A stretch of DNA of 38,731 nucleotides, taken from contig JADHTG010000027.1 of assembly GCA_016776505.1 (NCBI GenBank), positions 1 to 38,731 of the forward strand, in the 5' to 3' direction. This DNA is from Bacteroidota bacterium (GTDB taxonomy: Bacteria; Bacteroidota; Bacteroidia; CAILMK01; JAAYUY01). Both the position numbers and the translations under genes were made by a program. Positions 16,540 through 25,126 of the stretch are shown here, piece after piece. The notes under the pieces are model-generated. The model saw only the letters and a program-made list of their open reading frames with translations. It searched no databases and was not told the origin of the DNA. Within the stretch, counting starts at the first letter, position 1. The number at the start of each line of letters is the position of its first letter.

Positions 16540-17427
16540 TTACTTTTTCTTCAATTTCCTTTTTTTCCAGTAGCGTCTAAAAAGAAATATCAATCCTGCG
16601 ACAATTATCAGGTAGGGCCAGATATAGATTAATCCAAGCACAAAATCAAGCAGACCTTTCCATCCGCTATCGAGGGCTTTTAGTAAACGTCCGCCAAATC
16701 CGGGTGTTGATTCGGGAATATAAGTATAATCCAGGGTCTGGTAAACTTCAAGGCTTATTGTTGAAAAAGAGATCCTGTCGTTGAGGTATTTCAACCGACC
16801 CTCTTTGGCTTCAATTTCTTCCCTGATGATCCTGATTTTTTCTTCTATAGCTAAAATATCTTCAATTTTATGCGCCTTTTTCAATAACTCAATATAGCGC
16901 TTCTCTACTTCTTTTTTAGTCTTTAGGCGGGTCTCAATGTCCACGTATTCTTCACTCACATCCTGGGCTGAAACGCGTTTGCTGTCCACTTTCCTGGCCA
17001 TTCCATCCAGTCCTTCCAATATGTTGTCAAATCGTTCATTTGGAATGCGTATTGTGATTTCATTGCTTACTTTATAATTCGTTTTAGACTCATATTCGTA
17101 GGAAATATATCCTTTATTTGTTTTCACCATTTGCCTGATTTCAGGAAGACTTTTCTTATAATCAGTGACTTCCATGATTATTGAAGCTTCCCAGATGATT
17201 TTATCAGGTATTTTAACATCCTCAGTTTGCCTTTGTTCAGTTTCCGGCACATCCGCATCGTATTCCGTAAATGCTGACTCGTCATAATATTCACTTTCTG
17301 AAGCGGCTTCTTCAACTATTTCCACATTCATTTGTTCATAATAACCGTCTGAACCGACTTTTTCTGTTTGTCTCCCACAGGACAACAAAAAGAATACACT
17401 CGTTATTACAATAATCCAGTTTTTCAT
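16540..17427 (-). CDS. DUF4349-family lipoprotein with coiled coil and C-terminal membrane helix
   Basis: A 295-residue protein. MKNWIIVITSVFFLLSCG gives a lipoprotein signal with Cys near residue 15 (a Met three codons upstream at 17436 is the alternative start). An acidic linker follows, then the DUF4349 body: WEASIIMEVTDYKKSLPEI, ITIRIPNERFDNILEGL, SEEYVDIETRLKTKKEVEKR, a coiled coil of about 50 residues (LLKKAHKIEDILAIEEKIRIIREE read in pieces) and FSTISLEVYQ. It ends in a hydrophobic helix (LIYIWPYLIIVAGLIFLF) and a Lys/Arg tail, so it probably spans from a lipid-anchored N-terminus to an inner-membrane helix. Family function is not known to me. It follows the porin gene by about 70 bases. 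Confidence 0.82.
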   Translation of the reverse strand: MKNWIIVITSVFFLLSCGRQTEKVGSDGYYEQMNVEIVEEAASESEYYDESAFTEYDADVPETEQRQTEDVKIPDKIIWEASIIMEVTDYKKSLPEIRQMVKTNKGYISYEYESKTNYKVSNEITIRIPNERFDNILEGLDGMARKVDSKRVSAQDVSEEYVDIETRLKTKKEVEKRYIELLKKAHKIEDILAIEEKIRIIREEIEAKEGRLKYLNDRISFSTISLEVYQTLDYTYIPESTPGFGGRLLKALDSGWKGLLDFVLGLIYIWPYLIIVAGLIFLFRRYWKKRKLKKK

Positions 17428-17498
17428 GAGATCCATTTTTAAAAGTATTTAATAGATTTAATTTAATATCCAAAAACACAAAAAAGTAAAGTCAGTAT

Positions 17499-19358
17499 TT
17501 AATCAAAAAACAACCAGACTATGCCAAAAACAAAAGATCTTTGCTTGTAAGGATATCCGTTCACTATAAAGTAATCCCCTTGAGGAAAGCCGTAATTTAC
17601 ATGCTCATATTTTACAAATCCTTTAGCACGTTTTACCCTTGCATTTACAAATACGTCAACTAATGGATAGGCCTGGATTTGAGTAGTTTGCTGGCGGTAG
17701 AAAAGACTAAAAGGGGCATACATACCATCCGCATAATAAGTTTCCATCATCCGAACACTGAAGCCTATTTGAATTGCCATATTTCCTTTAAATACATCCC
17801 CTTCAAAATAGGTCAAATGATTAAATGCCCAAAGGGGAAGAGCCAAAGCACTATCATTGCTGGAATATTGCAAAGCCAGATGATTATTAAAATGAAAATG
17901 TCCGGCCTTGAAATTTTTCTTCAATTGAAATACGATAACAGATAAAGATGAATTCAATTGCAGCGGATTTACCTCTTCGTTCAAATAAATTAAGTTAGAA
18001 ATTAAGCTGTAAGACAAGCTGGATTTAAATTTAAAACGGTGATTTTCATAACCAGTAAACGCTGAATTGGCAATAGTCGGATTAAAATTATTTTGCCATT
18101 GCAAATGGTTTGTCCTGGCCAGTGTCATGATATAAGCCGGAGCATTTCGATTAAATATTGCTCCTGTAAACCAATTCGCTGTTTTTTTTATCCTCCTTTT
18201 GAAATTGAATTTCATTGAATAGTCCTTTGCGATGGAACCACTCAGCACATATTCTGCCTTCAAAACCAGCTGCCCACCCAATAGATTTTTACGTGCATCC
18301 ACTAAACCGGTAAAATACACGATTGCACTGTCATGGCCATTTTGAAAAATCCTCGCGCTCACATGCCTGGCTCCCAGCTGAAATTTGTCCAGTGGCTGCT
18401 TGGATGATTGTGCCAATAAATGAAACTCATTTTGCCATAAACTGTAAACGATTGAATCATCTGATAATTCATTGTTCAGGTAGATAGACTTAAAATAATT
18501 TACATTGATGTCATCATCATGATAGTACACGTCTGTTTTCTGGTACTGAAAAGTATGAAGTAAGAAGAATCCACCGGGTTTTTGTGTTTTTCGTAGCGAA
18601 TCCGGAATTGCTTTGGCAATTTTTAATGACTGCTTGACGAATAGTTGTTTTTCCAGGTATTCTGTGCGGACTTCTTCAAGATAAACATTTGCATAAAATT
18701 TATCTCCTAAACTATAATTATGATATGCCGTATCATCAATTCCACCATTATCCGAGGCAAATAGTTTATTGTTAATGAAAGAGGCGAATAGTTTATAATT
18801 ACCATTTTTTGATTTGAAACTACTGGTGAAACCAAGGTTTTTGATTTTATTTTTTAACAAGTCTGTCTGATTGCCATAAAACTGGGAAGAATTATTTGTT
18901 GAATATTGGATCGTTACATTCCAAAAGGGAGTAATATTACGAGTATGCAAGGCCTTTAGCTTTTGAAGTTCATTTCCCCCCTGAACATAAAATATTTCTG
19001 AATAGGGAGTATAGGTATCAAAGAATTTCACCCTATCAGTAGTTTGAAGATATATGTTATGGGAATTTAATCCGGGATTAAATCCCGTTTTATCTTGCAG
19101 TTCGAACAGCACATTTCTGTAAGGACTTCCAAATATTCCCGTGTTTACACCAAAATGATTAAAAGTAAAACCCGGATTATATTCATGCAATAAATCCAGG
19201 GAGGAATCAACACTGATAGATGAATCCGCATTGATATCCATCAGTTCGTGGGTTGAGTAATAGGTTTTAATTTGCACACTATCTTTATTTTGTGCGAAAA
19301 GGCCTGCCGAAAAAAACATCAGCATAAAAAATAGTGTAATGACTTTGGCTCTGATCAT
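17499..19358 (-). CDS. Putative outer-membrane porin (Porin_10 type)
   Basis: A 619-residue protein with a cleavable signal peptide (LFFMLMFFSAGLFAQ). The rest is aromatic-rich with alternating strands ending in Tyr/Phe, typical of a large beta-barrel. Family-like features for the Bacteroidota putative porins are NHFGVNTGIFGSPYRNVLFE near the N-terminus, NITPFWNVTIQYSTNNSSQF, GFTSSFKSKNGNYKLFASF, FFLLHTFQYQKTDVYY and a C-terminal strand ending YKQRSFVFGIVWLFFD with a terminal aromatic pattern. It starts 21 bases after the purine nucleoside phosphorylase gene, so lpxK, that gene and the porin are likely one operon. A nucleoside-related permeation role is suggested only by that position. Confidence 0.8.
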   Translation of the reverse strand: MIRAKVITLFFMLMFFSAGLFAQNKDSVQIKTYYSTHELMDINADSSISVDSSLDLLHEYNPGFTFNHFGVNTGIFGSPYRNVLFELQDKTGFNPGLNSHNIYLQTTDRVKFFDTYTPYSEIFYVQGGNELQKLKALHTRNITPFWNVTIQYSTNNSSQFYGNQTDLLKNKIKNLGFTSSFKSKNGNYKLFASFINNKLFASDNGGIDDTAYHNYSLGDKFYANVYLEEVRTEYLEKQLFVKQSLKIAKAIPDSLRKTQKPGGFFLLHTFQYQKTDVYYHDDDINVNYFKSIYLNNELSDDSIVYSLWQNEFHLLAQSSKQPLDKFQLGARHVSARIFQNGHDSAIVYFTGLVDARKNLLGGQLVLKAEYVLSGSIAKDYSMKFNFKRRIKKTANWFTGAIFNRNAPAYIMTLARTNHLQWQNNFNPTIANSAFTGYENHRFKFKSSLSYSLISNLIYLNEEVNPLQLNSSLSVIVFQLKKNFKAGHFHFNNHLALQYSSNDSALALPLWAFNHLTYFEGDVFKGNMAIQIGFSVRMMETYYADGMYAPFSLFYRQQTTQIQAYPLVDVFVNARVKRAKGFVKYEHVNYGFPQGDYFIVNGYPYKQRSFVFGIVWLFFD

Positions 19359-19379
19359 AGATCCCCTGCTTTGGGAAAT

Positions 19380-20204
19380 TTAATACATTCCTGCAATTAA
19401 TTCTTTTATGATTTTTGTCATATAGGGTTCTGATTTGTTGGCTGCAGCAATCACATCTTCTACAGAAACTTCCTCCAACTCATCATGAAATCCTTCATCT
19501 GTAATTACAGAGATCGCAAAACAGGGAATTCCCATATGCCTGGCTACCAGAACTTCCGGAATAGTAGACATTCCTACAACATCTGCACCAATGATTCGCA
19601 TATATTTATACTCAGCCTGGGTTTCCAGGTTGGGTCCCTGAACACTGGCATACACACCGCTATGCACTTTAATTTCTCCAAAATCATTGTGATCTACAAT
19701 TTCAAAGGCTTTTTTTATTATTTCCCTGTCATAGGGTTCAGCCATATCAGGGAATCTGGGCCCCAGTTCATCTATATTCTTTCCTCTCAAAGGATTACCA
19801 CCCAACAAATTAATGTGATCTTTTATGATCATCAAATCACAGGTTTTCATTTCCGGATTAACTGATCCACAAGCATTCGAAACAAAAAGTTTCTCAATGC
19901 CCAATAACTTCAGCACGCGAACAGGAAAGGTGATTTCCTGGAAAGAATAACCCTCATAATAATGGAAACGTCCTTGCATGGCAAGCACTTTTTTGTTCCC
20001 CAATACTCCAAATACCAGGCGGCCGGCATGACTTTCTACTGTTGAAACAGGAAAGTTTGGGATCTTATCGTAATTGAGTGTGAATTCAATATCCATATCT
20101 TTCACCAATCCGCCTAATCCTGTCCCAAGGATTATTCCAAATTGTGGTTTAAAATCGATTTGGGATCTTATAAAGTCTGCTGAATCCTGAATCTTATTTA
20201 ACAT
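19380..20204 (-). CDS. punA: Purine nucleoside phosphorylase (trimeric PNP-I type)
   Basis: A 274-residue cytoplasmic enzyme that splits purine nucleosides with phosphate into base and ribose-1-phosphate. GIILGTGLGGL is the phosphate-binding glycine segment, VESHAGRLVFGVL and MQGRFHYYEGY carry the His and Arg/Tyr contacts of the family, VSNACGSVNPEM the conserved Asn-Ala-Cys-Gly stretch, and VVGMSTIPEVLVARHMG the purine-site Met/Ser loop. Length matches low-molecular-mass PNPs. The Met at 20204 resembles usual family starts; 20210 is a possible alternative two codons upstream. Either start overlaps the end of lpxK (by 11 or 17 bases), pointing to translational coupling. Confidence 0.94.
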   Translation of the reverse strand: MLNKIQDSADFIRSQIDFKPQFGIILGTGLGGLVKDMDIEFTLNYDKIPNFPVSTVESHAGRLVFGVLGNKKVLAMQGRFHYYEGYSFQEITFPVRVLKLLGIEKLFVSNACGSVNPEMKTCDLMIIKDHINLLGGNPLRGKNIDELGPRFPDMAEPYDREIIKKAFEIVDHNDFGEIKVHSGVYASVQGPNLETQAEYKYMRIIGADVVGMSTIPEVLVARHMGIPCFAISVITDEGFHDELEEVSVEDVIAAANKSEPYMTKIIKELIAGMY

Positions 20205-21249
20205 AATCATCTATTTTCTGTTTAAACTGACTCTCAGAGTGCCGGTCAATGAACTTCATCTGAATGGAAATAAAATACAAAGGTAAGTCAATGAACAAGT
20301 TCTCAATCCAGCTATTCCTGATCCGGCTAAAATCTTTTTCAGTAGTGAGTATCAATTTCCTGCTTACTGCCAGCTTATTAAATTCCATTTCAATTTTTGA
20401 AAAATCCTTTTTGCTGTACCAATGGTGATCAGGAAATTTTAAACTGACTACTTTTCCCGCTTTTGTTTCAATATATTCTGTAAGTGGATTCGAATTGCCA
20501 ATTCCTGTGAAAAGCAAGATAGAATAATCTCCTAATTCATCCATTCCCAATAACTGACCTTTTGCTGATCTCAATGAGCTATACTCAATACTTGTAAAAT
20601 AGAGTGGTTTATTATATTTCACTATTATCACCCTTTTGCATGATTCGATGGATTCAGCGGTGATGTTCGCAGGAGTTTTTGATACTACAACCATATCTGC
20701 ACGCCTGCATGCCGCACGACTTTCTCTTAAATAACCGGAAGGAAGCACAAAATCTTTCCAGAACGGCTTATAATAATCGCTTAGTAAAATATTGCACTTT
20801 GCCCTGACAAAGCGATGCTGAAATGCATCATCCAAAAGAATGACGTCCAGTTCTGGAAAAGTATTCATCAATTGCTGAATCCCATCAACGCGATTTTCTG
20901 CTACTGCCACTTTGCATTTTGGAAATTTGTTTTGGATCATCATCGCTTCATCACTGAACTCTTCCGGATGACCCTCCATTTCTACTAATTTATATCCTTT
21001 TGATTTTCGCTTATAACCCCTGCTTAAGACAGCCACCTGCTTATTTTTGCTTAATAAATAGTCGACCAAGTACATGACCATTGGTGTTTTGCCACTTCCT
21101 CCAACTGAAAGATTTCCAACGCTTATAATGGGTTTGCCGAAAGATGCTGATTTTAATATGCTCCAGTCAAACAGCAGATTTCGGCTAAACATGATGATTC
21201 CATATAATATGGATATGGGAGACAACAATATGATTCGGATTATTTGCAT
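20194..21249 (-). CDS. lpxK: Tetraacyldisaccharide 4'-kinase
   Basis: A 351-residue inner-membrane-associated kinase that phosphorylates the 4' position of the lipid A disaccharide. A hydrophobic N-terminal helix (residues 3-21) precedes the P-loop ISVGNLSVGGSGKTPM, with GGSGKT at 50-55. The LpxK motif LLDDAFQHRFV and the following LLSDYYKPFWKDFVLPSGYLRE are intact, as is FTGIGN...FPDHHWYSKKDF, and LTTEKDFSRI lies near the C-terminus. Length is normal. The gene shows that this organism makes lipid A with the full early Raetz pathway, as expected for Bacteroidota. A candidate -7 element lies about 30 bases upstream, and the stop overlaps the start of the phosphorylase gene. Confidence 0.95.
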   Translation of the reverse strand: MQIIRIILLSPISILYGIIMFSRNLLFDWSILKSASFGKPIISVGNLSVGGSGKTPMVMYLVDYLLSKNKQVAVLSRGYKRKSKGYKLVEMEGHPEEFSDEAMMIQNKFPKCKVAVAENRVDGIQQLMNTFPELDVILLDDAFQHRFVRAKCNILLSDYYKPFWKDFVLPSGYLRESRAACRRADMVVVSKTPANITAESIESCKRVIIVKYNKPLYFTSIEYSSLRSAKGQLLGMDELGDYSILLFTGIGNSNPLTEYIETKAGKVVSLKFPDHHWYSKKDFSKIEMEFNKLAVSRKLILTTEKDFSRIRNSWIENLFIDLPLYFISIQMKFIDRHSESQFKQKIDDYVK

Positions 21250-21278
21250 TTGATAAGTCCGGATAAAATCAACTCATG

Positions 21279-21286
21279 CAAAAGTA
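21279..21286 (-). promoter_or_regulatory. Candidate -7 element TACTTTTG for lpxK
   Basis: On the minus strand this is TACTTTTG, a match to TAnnTTTG, 29 bases before the lpxK ATG. No -33 TTTG is found 17 bases upstream. Confidence 0.45.
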
Positions 21287-21534
21287 CGCAGCAATTTTAA
21301 TTTTGCTGAAGTAGTCAGAAAAGTTTATTCAACCGGGAATTTGTCTTTGATCCTGATTTTATAATCTCAACAAGAATACATATTGCTAAAGGCACTTCGG
21401 GGAGTTGTTCCTTTGTTAGTTATACACCTACTTCATCTCTTCATGATGGAACAAATCAAGATGACATATTTCTGATCGTTAAAATCGCCTGTTTATTGAA
21501 TATGGAGAAAATAATTTTTTACTCTCAATTGTTT

Positions 21535-21542
21535 TAATTTTG
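21535..21542 (+). promoter_or_regulatory. Candidate -7 element TAATTTTG for the Nif3-like gene
   Basis: TAATTTTG matches TAnnTTTG, 39 bases before the ATG at 21582. The region 17 bases upstream reads ATTT, not TTTG. Confidence 0.35.
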
Positions 21543-21581
21543 AAAACAAATATGTACGTTCAATTGAATTAAAAATTCCAC

Positions 21582-22697
21582 ATGAAAACCAAAGAGATCA
21601 TTGCTAAAATAGAAGAACTTTTCCCTTCCATTTATCAGGAAGATTATGATAATTCAGGCTTGATATGTGGAAATGATGAAGCTGAAGTAAAGGGAATAAA
21701 CATTTGCCTGGATGTAACAGAAGAGGTCATAAATGAATCCATCAAACAGGGGCAAAATTTCATTGTTTCTCATCATCCTGTACTGTTCAAGCCACTGAAA
21801 AAACTGCAGGGATCCAATTTCACAGAGCGAATCCTGATACAGGCGATAAAATATGACATTGCCATTTATGGAGTACATACCAACCTGGATAATATGTGGT
21901 TTGGCATTAATACCCATTTAGCCGGTTTATTAGGTTTATCGGAAATTCGGATTTTAAAGCCATTGGGGAATGTATTGTATAAAATAACTGTCTTTTGCCC
22001 CGACATAAAGCTCTCAAATGGCCAATATGTACCTGGAAAAGTAAGGAATGCAATGTTCAAAGCAGGAGGCGGATATATTGGAAATTATGATAATTGCTCC
22101 TTTAATTACGATGGTTATGGAACTTATAGGGGCCTTGAAGGGGCTCAGCCTTTTGTTGGAAATAAAGGCAATGTCAATGTACAGAAAGAAGTAAAAATTG
22201 AAATGGTGGTCCCATTCCATCTAAAAAAAGCAGTAATTGAGGCCATGCTGAAAGCTCATCCTTATGAGGAAGTCGCTTTTGATGTGTACTTATTGGATAA
22301 TACATACCCAAAAGCAGGAGCAGGAATAATTGGAAAGCTACCGACAGAAATGAAAGAAAAGGAATTCCTGGCAATGCTGAAGGACACATTGAACACCCCA
22401 TTAATACGGCATAGTCCTTTTTTAAAGAAAAAGATCTCTGATGTTGCCCTCTGTGGAGGATCCGGAAGTTTCTTATTGAAAGATGCTATTTTTCAGAAGG
22501 CAGATGCTTTTGTAAGTGCTGACTTTACATATCATGATTTTTTTGATGCTGATTTTAAACTGTTGATTTCTGATGTTGGGCACTTTGAAAGTGAGCAATT
22601 TATCATTGATATCCTGCACGATTTGTTAACTAAAAATTTTAGTACCTTTGCGATCTCAAAAACAAAGGTAAATACGAATCCTATTAATTATTTCTAA
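21582..22697 (+). CDS. Nif3-like dinuclear metal-binding protein (GTP cyclohydrolase I type 2 homologue)
   Basis: A 371-residue member of the Nif3/YqfO family. Metal-site sequences are in place: IVSHHPVLF with H64-H65, YGVHTNLDNMWFGIN with the His and Asp around residue 98, and the C-terminal DVGHFESEQF with His and Glu. The length and the middle segment (about residues 130-235, including KIEMVVPFHLKKAVIEAM and AHPYEEVAFDVYLL) show the PII/CutA-like insertion found in YqfO-type proteins. Cytoplasmic; biochemical role of the family is unsettled despite the cyclohydrolase name. Its TAA shares one base with the ATG of the zinc-ribbon gene, and a promoter for that gene lies inside its 3' end. Confidence 0.92.
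   Translation: MKTKEIIAKIEELFPSIYQEDYDNSGLICGNDEAEVKGINICLDVTEEVINESIKQGQNFIVSHHPVLFKPLKKLQGSNFTERILIQAIKYDIAIYGVHTNLDNMWFGINTHLAGLLGLSEIRILKPLGNVLYKITVFCPDIKLSNGQYVPGKVRNAMFKAGGGYIGNYDNCSFNYDGYGTYRGLEGAQPFVGNKGNVNVQKEVKIEMVVPFHLKKAVIEAMLKAHPYEEVAFDVYLLDNTYPKAGAGIIGKLPTEMKEKEFLAMLKDTLNTPLIRHSPFLKKKISDVALCGGSGSFLLKDAIFQKADAFVSADFTYHDFFDADFKLLISDVGHFESEQFIIDILHDLLTKNFSTFAISKTKVNTNPINYF
22622..22650 (+). promoter_or_regulatory. Internal promoter TTTG-N17-TACCTTTG inside the Nif3-like CDS, driving the zinc-ribbon gene
   Basis: TTTG at 22622-22625 and TACCTTTG at 22643-22650 are separated by exactly 17 bases, a full match to the Bacteroidota promoter. The ATG at 22697 is 47 bases after the -7 element. 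A 15-base perfect palindrome ACTAAAAATTTTAGT (22629-22643) occupies the spacer. Confidence 0.65.
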
Positions 22698-23464
22698 TGG
22701 AAAAGATCCCAGCAATTGAAAAACAATTAAGAGCACTATATCATCTTCAACTCATTGATACTCGCCTGGACAATTTGAGAAATGTCAGGGGAGAGTTGCC
22801 TATTGAGGTTCATGATCTTGAGGATGAAATAATTGGTTTGGAAACCAGAATTGAGAATTCAACCAGCCAGATAGATGAATTAAGAGAATCCATTGAGAGT
22901 TTCAAAGCAAGAATAGCAGAATCCAATGCCTTAATCTTAAAATATGAATCACAGCAAATGCATGTGAAAAACAACAGGGAGTATGTGGCCATCTCCAAAG
23001 AAATGGAGCTGCAGAAACTAGAGATCATGGCGACAGAGAAAAAGATCAAAGAAATAACTTCTCAAATAGAAGAAAGGCAAAAGCAATCAGATGAAGCTTC
23101 TGCAGAATTGAAAGAAAAAAAACTAGACCTGGTTGATAAAGAGAAAGAGCTTAAAGACATAATTGGTGAAACTGAAATCGAGGAAAATGATATTTTAAAG
23201 CTCCGTGAAGCTGCAGAGCAACAAATTGAAGAAAGGCTTTTAAAAGCATATAATAAAATCAGGGTAACTTATCAGAACAACCTTTCAGTTGTGCCCATTG
23301 CTAGAGATGCATGCGGTGGTTGCTTTAGTCAAATACCACCACAAAGACAATTGGATGTTCGTTTGCATTTAAAAATCATTGTTTGTGAAAATTGTGGACG
23401 AATCCTGGTAGATAATGAATTGTCTGAATTAATCAGGGAAGAATTAGGTGTTAAACAAGACTAA
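22697..23464 (+). CDS. C4-type zinc-ribbon coiled-coil protein (CdsZ/FlgZ-like)
   Basis: A 255-residue protein. Residues from about 20 to 190 form a long charged coiled-coil hairpin (repeated Glu/Lys heptads such as ELREKLEQ-type patterns; KEMELQKLEIMATEKKIKEI). The C-terminus is a zinc ribbon with ligands C206, C209, C230 and C233 in ACGGCFSQIPPQ and VCENCGR, the pattern of the zf-RING_7 / CdsZ family. Relatives in Helicobacter act as a sigma-54 or secretion chaperone; in Bacteroidota the role is unknown but the gene commonly follows Nif3. Cytoplasmic, probably binding nucleic acid or a protein partner. Translationally coupled to the Nif3-like gene by a one-base overlap and also equipped with its own promoter. 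Confidence 0.92.
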   Translation: MEKIPAIEKQLRALYHLQLIDTRLDNLRNVRGELPIEVHDLEDEIIGLETRIENSTSQIDELRESIESFKARIAESNALILKYESQQMHVKNNREYVAISKEMELQKLEIMATEKKIKEITSQIEERQKQSDEASAELKEKKLDLVDKEKELKDIIGETEIEENDILKLREAAEQQIEERLLKAYNKIRVTYQNNLSVVPIARDACGGCFSQIPPQRQLDVRLHLKIIVCENCGRILVDNELSELIREELGVKQD

Positions 23465-23488
23465 TTACATCAATAGAAATAACCGCTC

Positions 23489-23524
23489 AAAGACCTTGTC
23501 GATTTAAAACTCTTCAAGGTCTTT
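23489..23524. terminator. Terminator hairpin between convergent zinc-ribbon and RNase G genes, spanning the RNase G stop
   Basis: Perfect 10-base arms AAAGACCTTG (23489-23498) and CAAGGTCTTT (23515-23524) with a 16-base loop; the plus-strand side continues TTCCTTTG, so it reads best as the terminator of the zinc-ribbon gene. The right arm lies inside the last codons of the RNase G gene, whose stop is at 23504-23506. Confidence 0.7.
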
Positions 23525-25051
23525 TCCTTTGTTATCCAGGATTTTATAGTCAATTAAATGCAATGCCTGCGAAGCTTTGATTCGAATCCACATCTTGTAT
23601 TTGAACATCCATTTAATAGTTTGAGGAATGATACCTGCCCTGAGAAAGGGACTGATAAAAGGATGCACTTTGATTGTGATTTGCTTGACCTTTAGTTCAC
23701 TGTGAATAAAGTTCAGGCTATGCTCAATATCATCCACAACAAGTATGGTGGGCTTGACTTCACCCGAACCACGACAGACCGGACAAGTTTCTGTAATGGA
23801 TAATTCAAGAGCAGGTTTTACCCGCTGACGTGTAATTTCCATTAAGCCAAACTTGCTTATCGGAAGACAGGCATTTTGAGTTTTATCCTTGCGCATGGCC
23901 ACTTTCATCTTTTCAAAAAGAATCTTCTGGTTTTCATATGAACGCATATCAATAAAATCAACGACAATCAGTCCGCCTATATCCCGTAGCCTCAGTTGTC
24001 TTGCAATTTCTTCTGCAGCATCAATATTAATGCTCAATACATTTTCTTCCCGTTCTCCCTCCCGGTTTGCTTTACTTCCGCTATTCACATCAATTACTGT
24101 CATCGCTTCTGTATGCTCGATCACCAGGTAAGCGCCTTTGCCAAAATTAATAATCTTACCAAAAAGAGACTTTATTTGTCTGTCGATGCGGTAGCTTTCA
24201 AACAAGTCTCTGCTTCCTCCATGAAATCTCAGGATCTTTCGCTGTTCGGGAAATATTTTTTCAAGATACTCACTTAACTCATTAAAGGATGTTTTATCAT
24301 TTACCACGATTGAATCAAATGAATCATTCAGCATATCTCTCAAAATAGAAGTAGCCTTGTTGTATTCACCCAATAATTTGGTTTTTTTCTCGGACAGGTT
24401 CTTCATTATTTCTTTCCATCTGACTATAATGGAATTGAAATCCTTTTCCAGCAAATGCCCATCTTTATTCTCCGCGGCAGTCCTGACTATTACTCCAAAA
24501 TTGGGAGATTTAATTTCCATAAAAATATCAGTCAGGCGCTTCCTTTCCTTTCTGTCGCGTATGCGTTTTGATACGGAAACTCCTTCCGAAAATGGAATTA
24601 ATACAATATATCTACCGGCCAGGGTAATTTGTGAGCTGATCCGATGACCTTTCGTTGAAATAGGTTCTTTTATCACCTGAACCATGATCAGATGGTCAGT
24701 TTCCAGGGCTTTTCCTATTTCCCCTCCTTTGGATATCTGCTGAAATTTTTTGAATGTGGAAATTTCAGGATACTGATCACCTCCACGAAGCACCTTATTT
24801 GTAAAAGAATTGAAATTACGAATATCCGGGCCCAGGTCGTGATAGTGAAGAAAAGCATTTTTACTGTAGCCTATATCAACAAAAGCCGCATTTAATCCAG
24901 GGAGTATTTTTTTAATTTTCCCAAGATAAATATCTCCAACAAGATATTCCTTACTTGCAACATCCTGATGAAATTCGACTAACTTATCATCCTCTAATAA
25001 AGCAATGTCCAGTCCTTGTTTAGAAGACTGGATAATTAAATTTCGTTTCAA
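23504..25051 (-). CDS. rng: Ribonuclease G/E family endoribonuclease
   Basis: A 515-residue single-strand endoribonuclease for rRNA maturation and mRNA decay; length fits RNase G rather than RNase E, since there is no long C-terminal scaffold tail. Motifs in order: N-terminal S1-type domain (YLVGDIYLGKIKKILPGLNA and AFVDIGYSKNAFLHYHDL), MTVIDVNSGSK with catalytic D321, GLIVVDFIDM with catalytic D365, and the zinc-link CPVCRGSG near residue 425. LRFHGG and FESYRIDRQIKSLFGK belong to the DNase I-like sub-domain region. The linker after the S1 domain contains an insertion (residues about 80-110), which seems usual for the phylum. It follows HU and the 30-residue basic protein on the minus strand. 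Confidence 0.96.
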   Translation of the reverse strand: MKRNLIIQSSKQGLDIALLEDDKLVEFHQDVASKEYLVGDIYLGKIKKILPGLNAAFVDIGYSKNAFLHYHDLGPDIRNFNSFTNKVLRGGDQYPEISTFKKFQQISKGGEIGKALETDHLIMVQVIKEPISTKGHRISSQITLAGRYIVLIPFSEGVSVSKRIRDRKERKRLTDIFMEIKSPNFGVIVRTAAENKDGHLLEKDFNSIIVRWKEIMKNLSEKKTKLLGEYNKATSILRDMLNDSFDSIVVNDKTSFNELSEYLEKIFPEQRKILRFHGGSRDLFESYRIDRQIKSLFGKIINFGKGAYLVIEHTEAMTVIDVNSGSKANREGEREENVLSINIDAAEEIARQLRLRDIGGLIVVDFIDMRSYENQKILFEKMKVAMRKDKTQNACLPISKFGLMEITRQRVKPALELSITETCPVCRGSGEVKPTILVVDDIEHSLNFIHSELKVKQITIKVHPFISPFLRAGIIPQTIKWMFKYKMWIRIKASQALHLIDYKILDNKGKDLEEF

Positions 25052-25126
25052 TGATTTCCTCCTGTGCGCTTAGCAGTTCATCAATCCTGAAAAGGATTGC
25101 CCGTTAAAGAAAAAAGAAAATTCAGA

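Larger units (their letters stand above)
21250..21581. other. 332-base divergent intergenic region
   Basis: Holds the candidate promoters of lpxK (minus) and the Nif3-like gene (plus). A plus-strand frame is open from 21310 to a TAA at 21535 (75 codons), but it has no start codon until its last part and gives no recognisable protein; it might be a decayed gene end. No other feature is seen. Confidence 0.5.

Noticed and set aside
8416..21249. Signs of horizontal transfer in the minus-strand block (integrase, transposase, tRNA-linked att sites)
   Set aside because: No integrase, transposase or flanking direct repeats were found; tRNA-Asp has no repeated 3' fragment that I could see.
21310..21537. 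75-codon open plus-strand frame in the lpxK/Nif3 intergenic region
   Set aside because: No start codon until near its end, no recognisable product, and candidate promoters for both flanking genes lie in the same interval.
21582..23464. Riboswitch or leader RNA upstream of housekeeping genes
   Set aside because: No known riboswitch core (for example TPP, SAM, cobalamin) is recognisable in any leader in the window.
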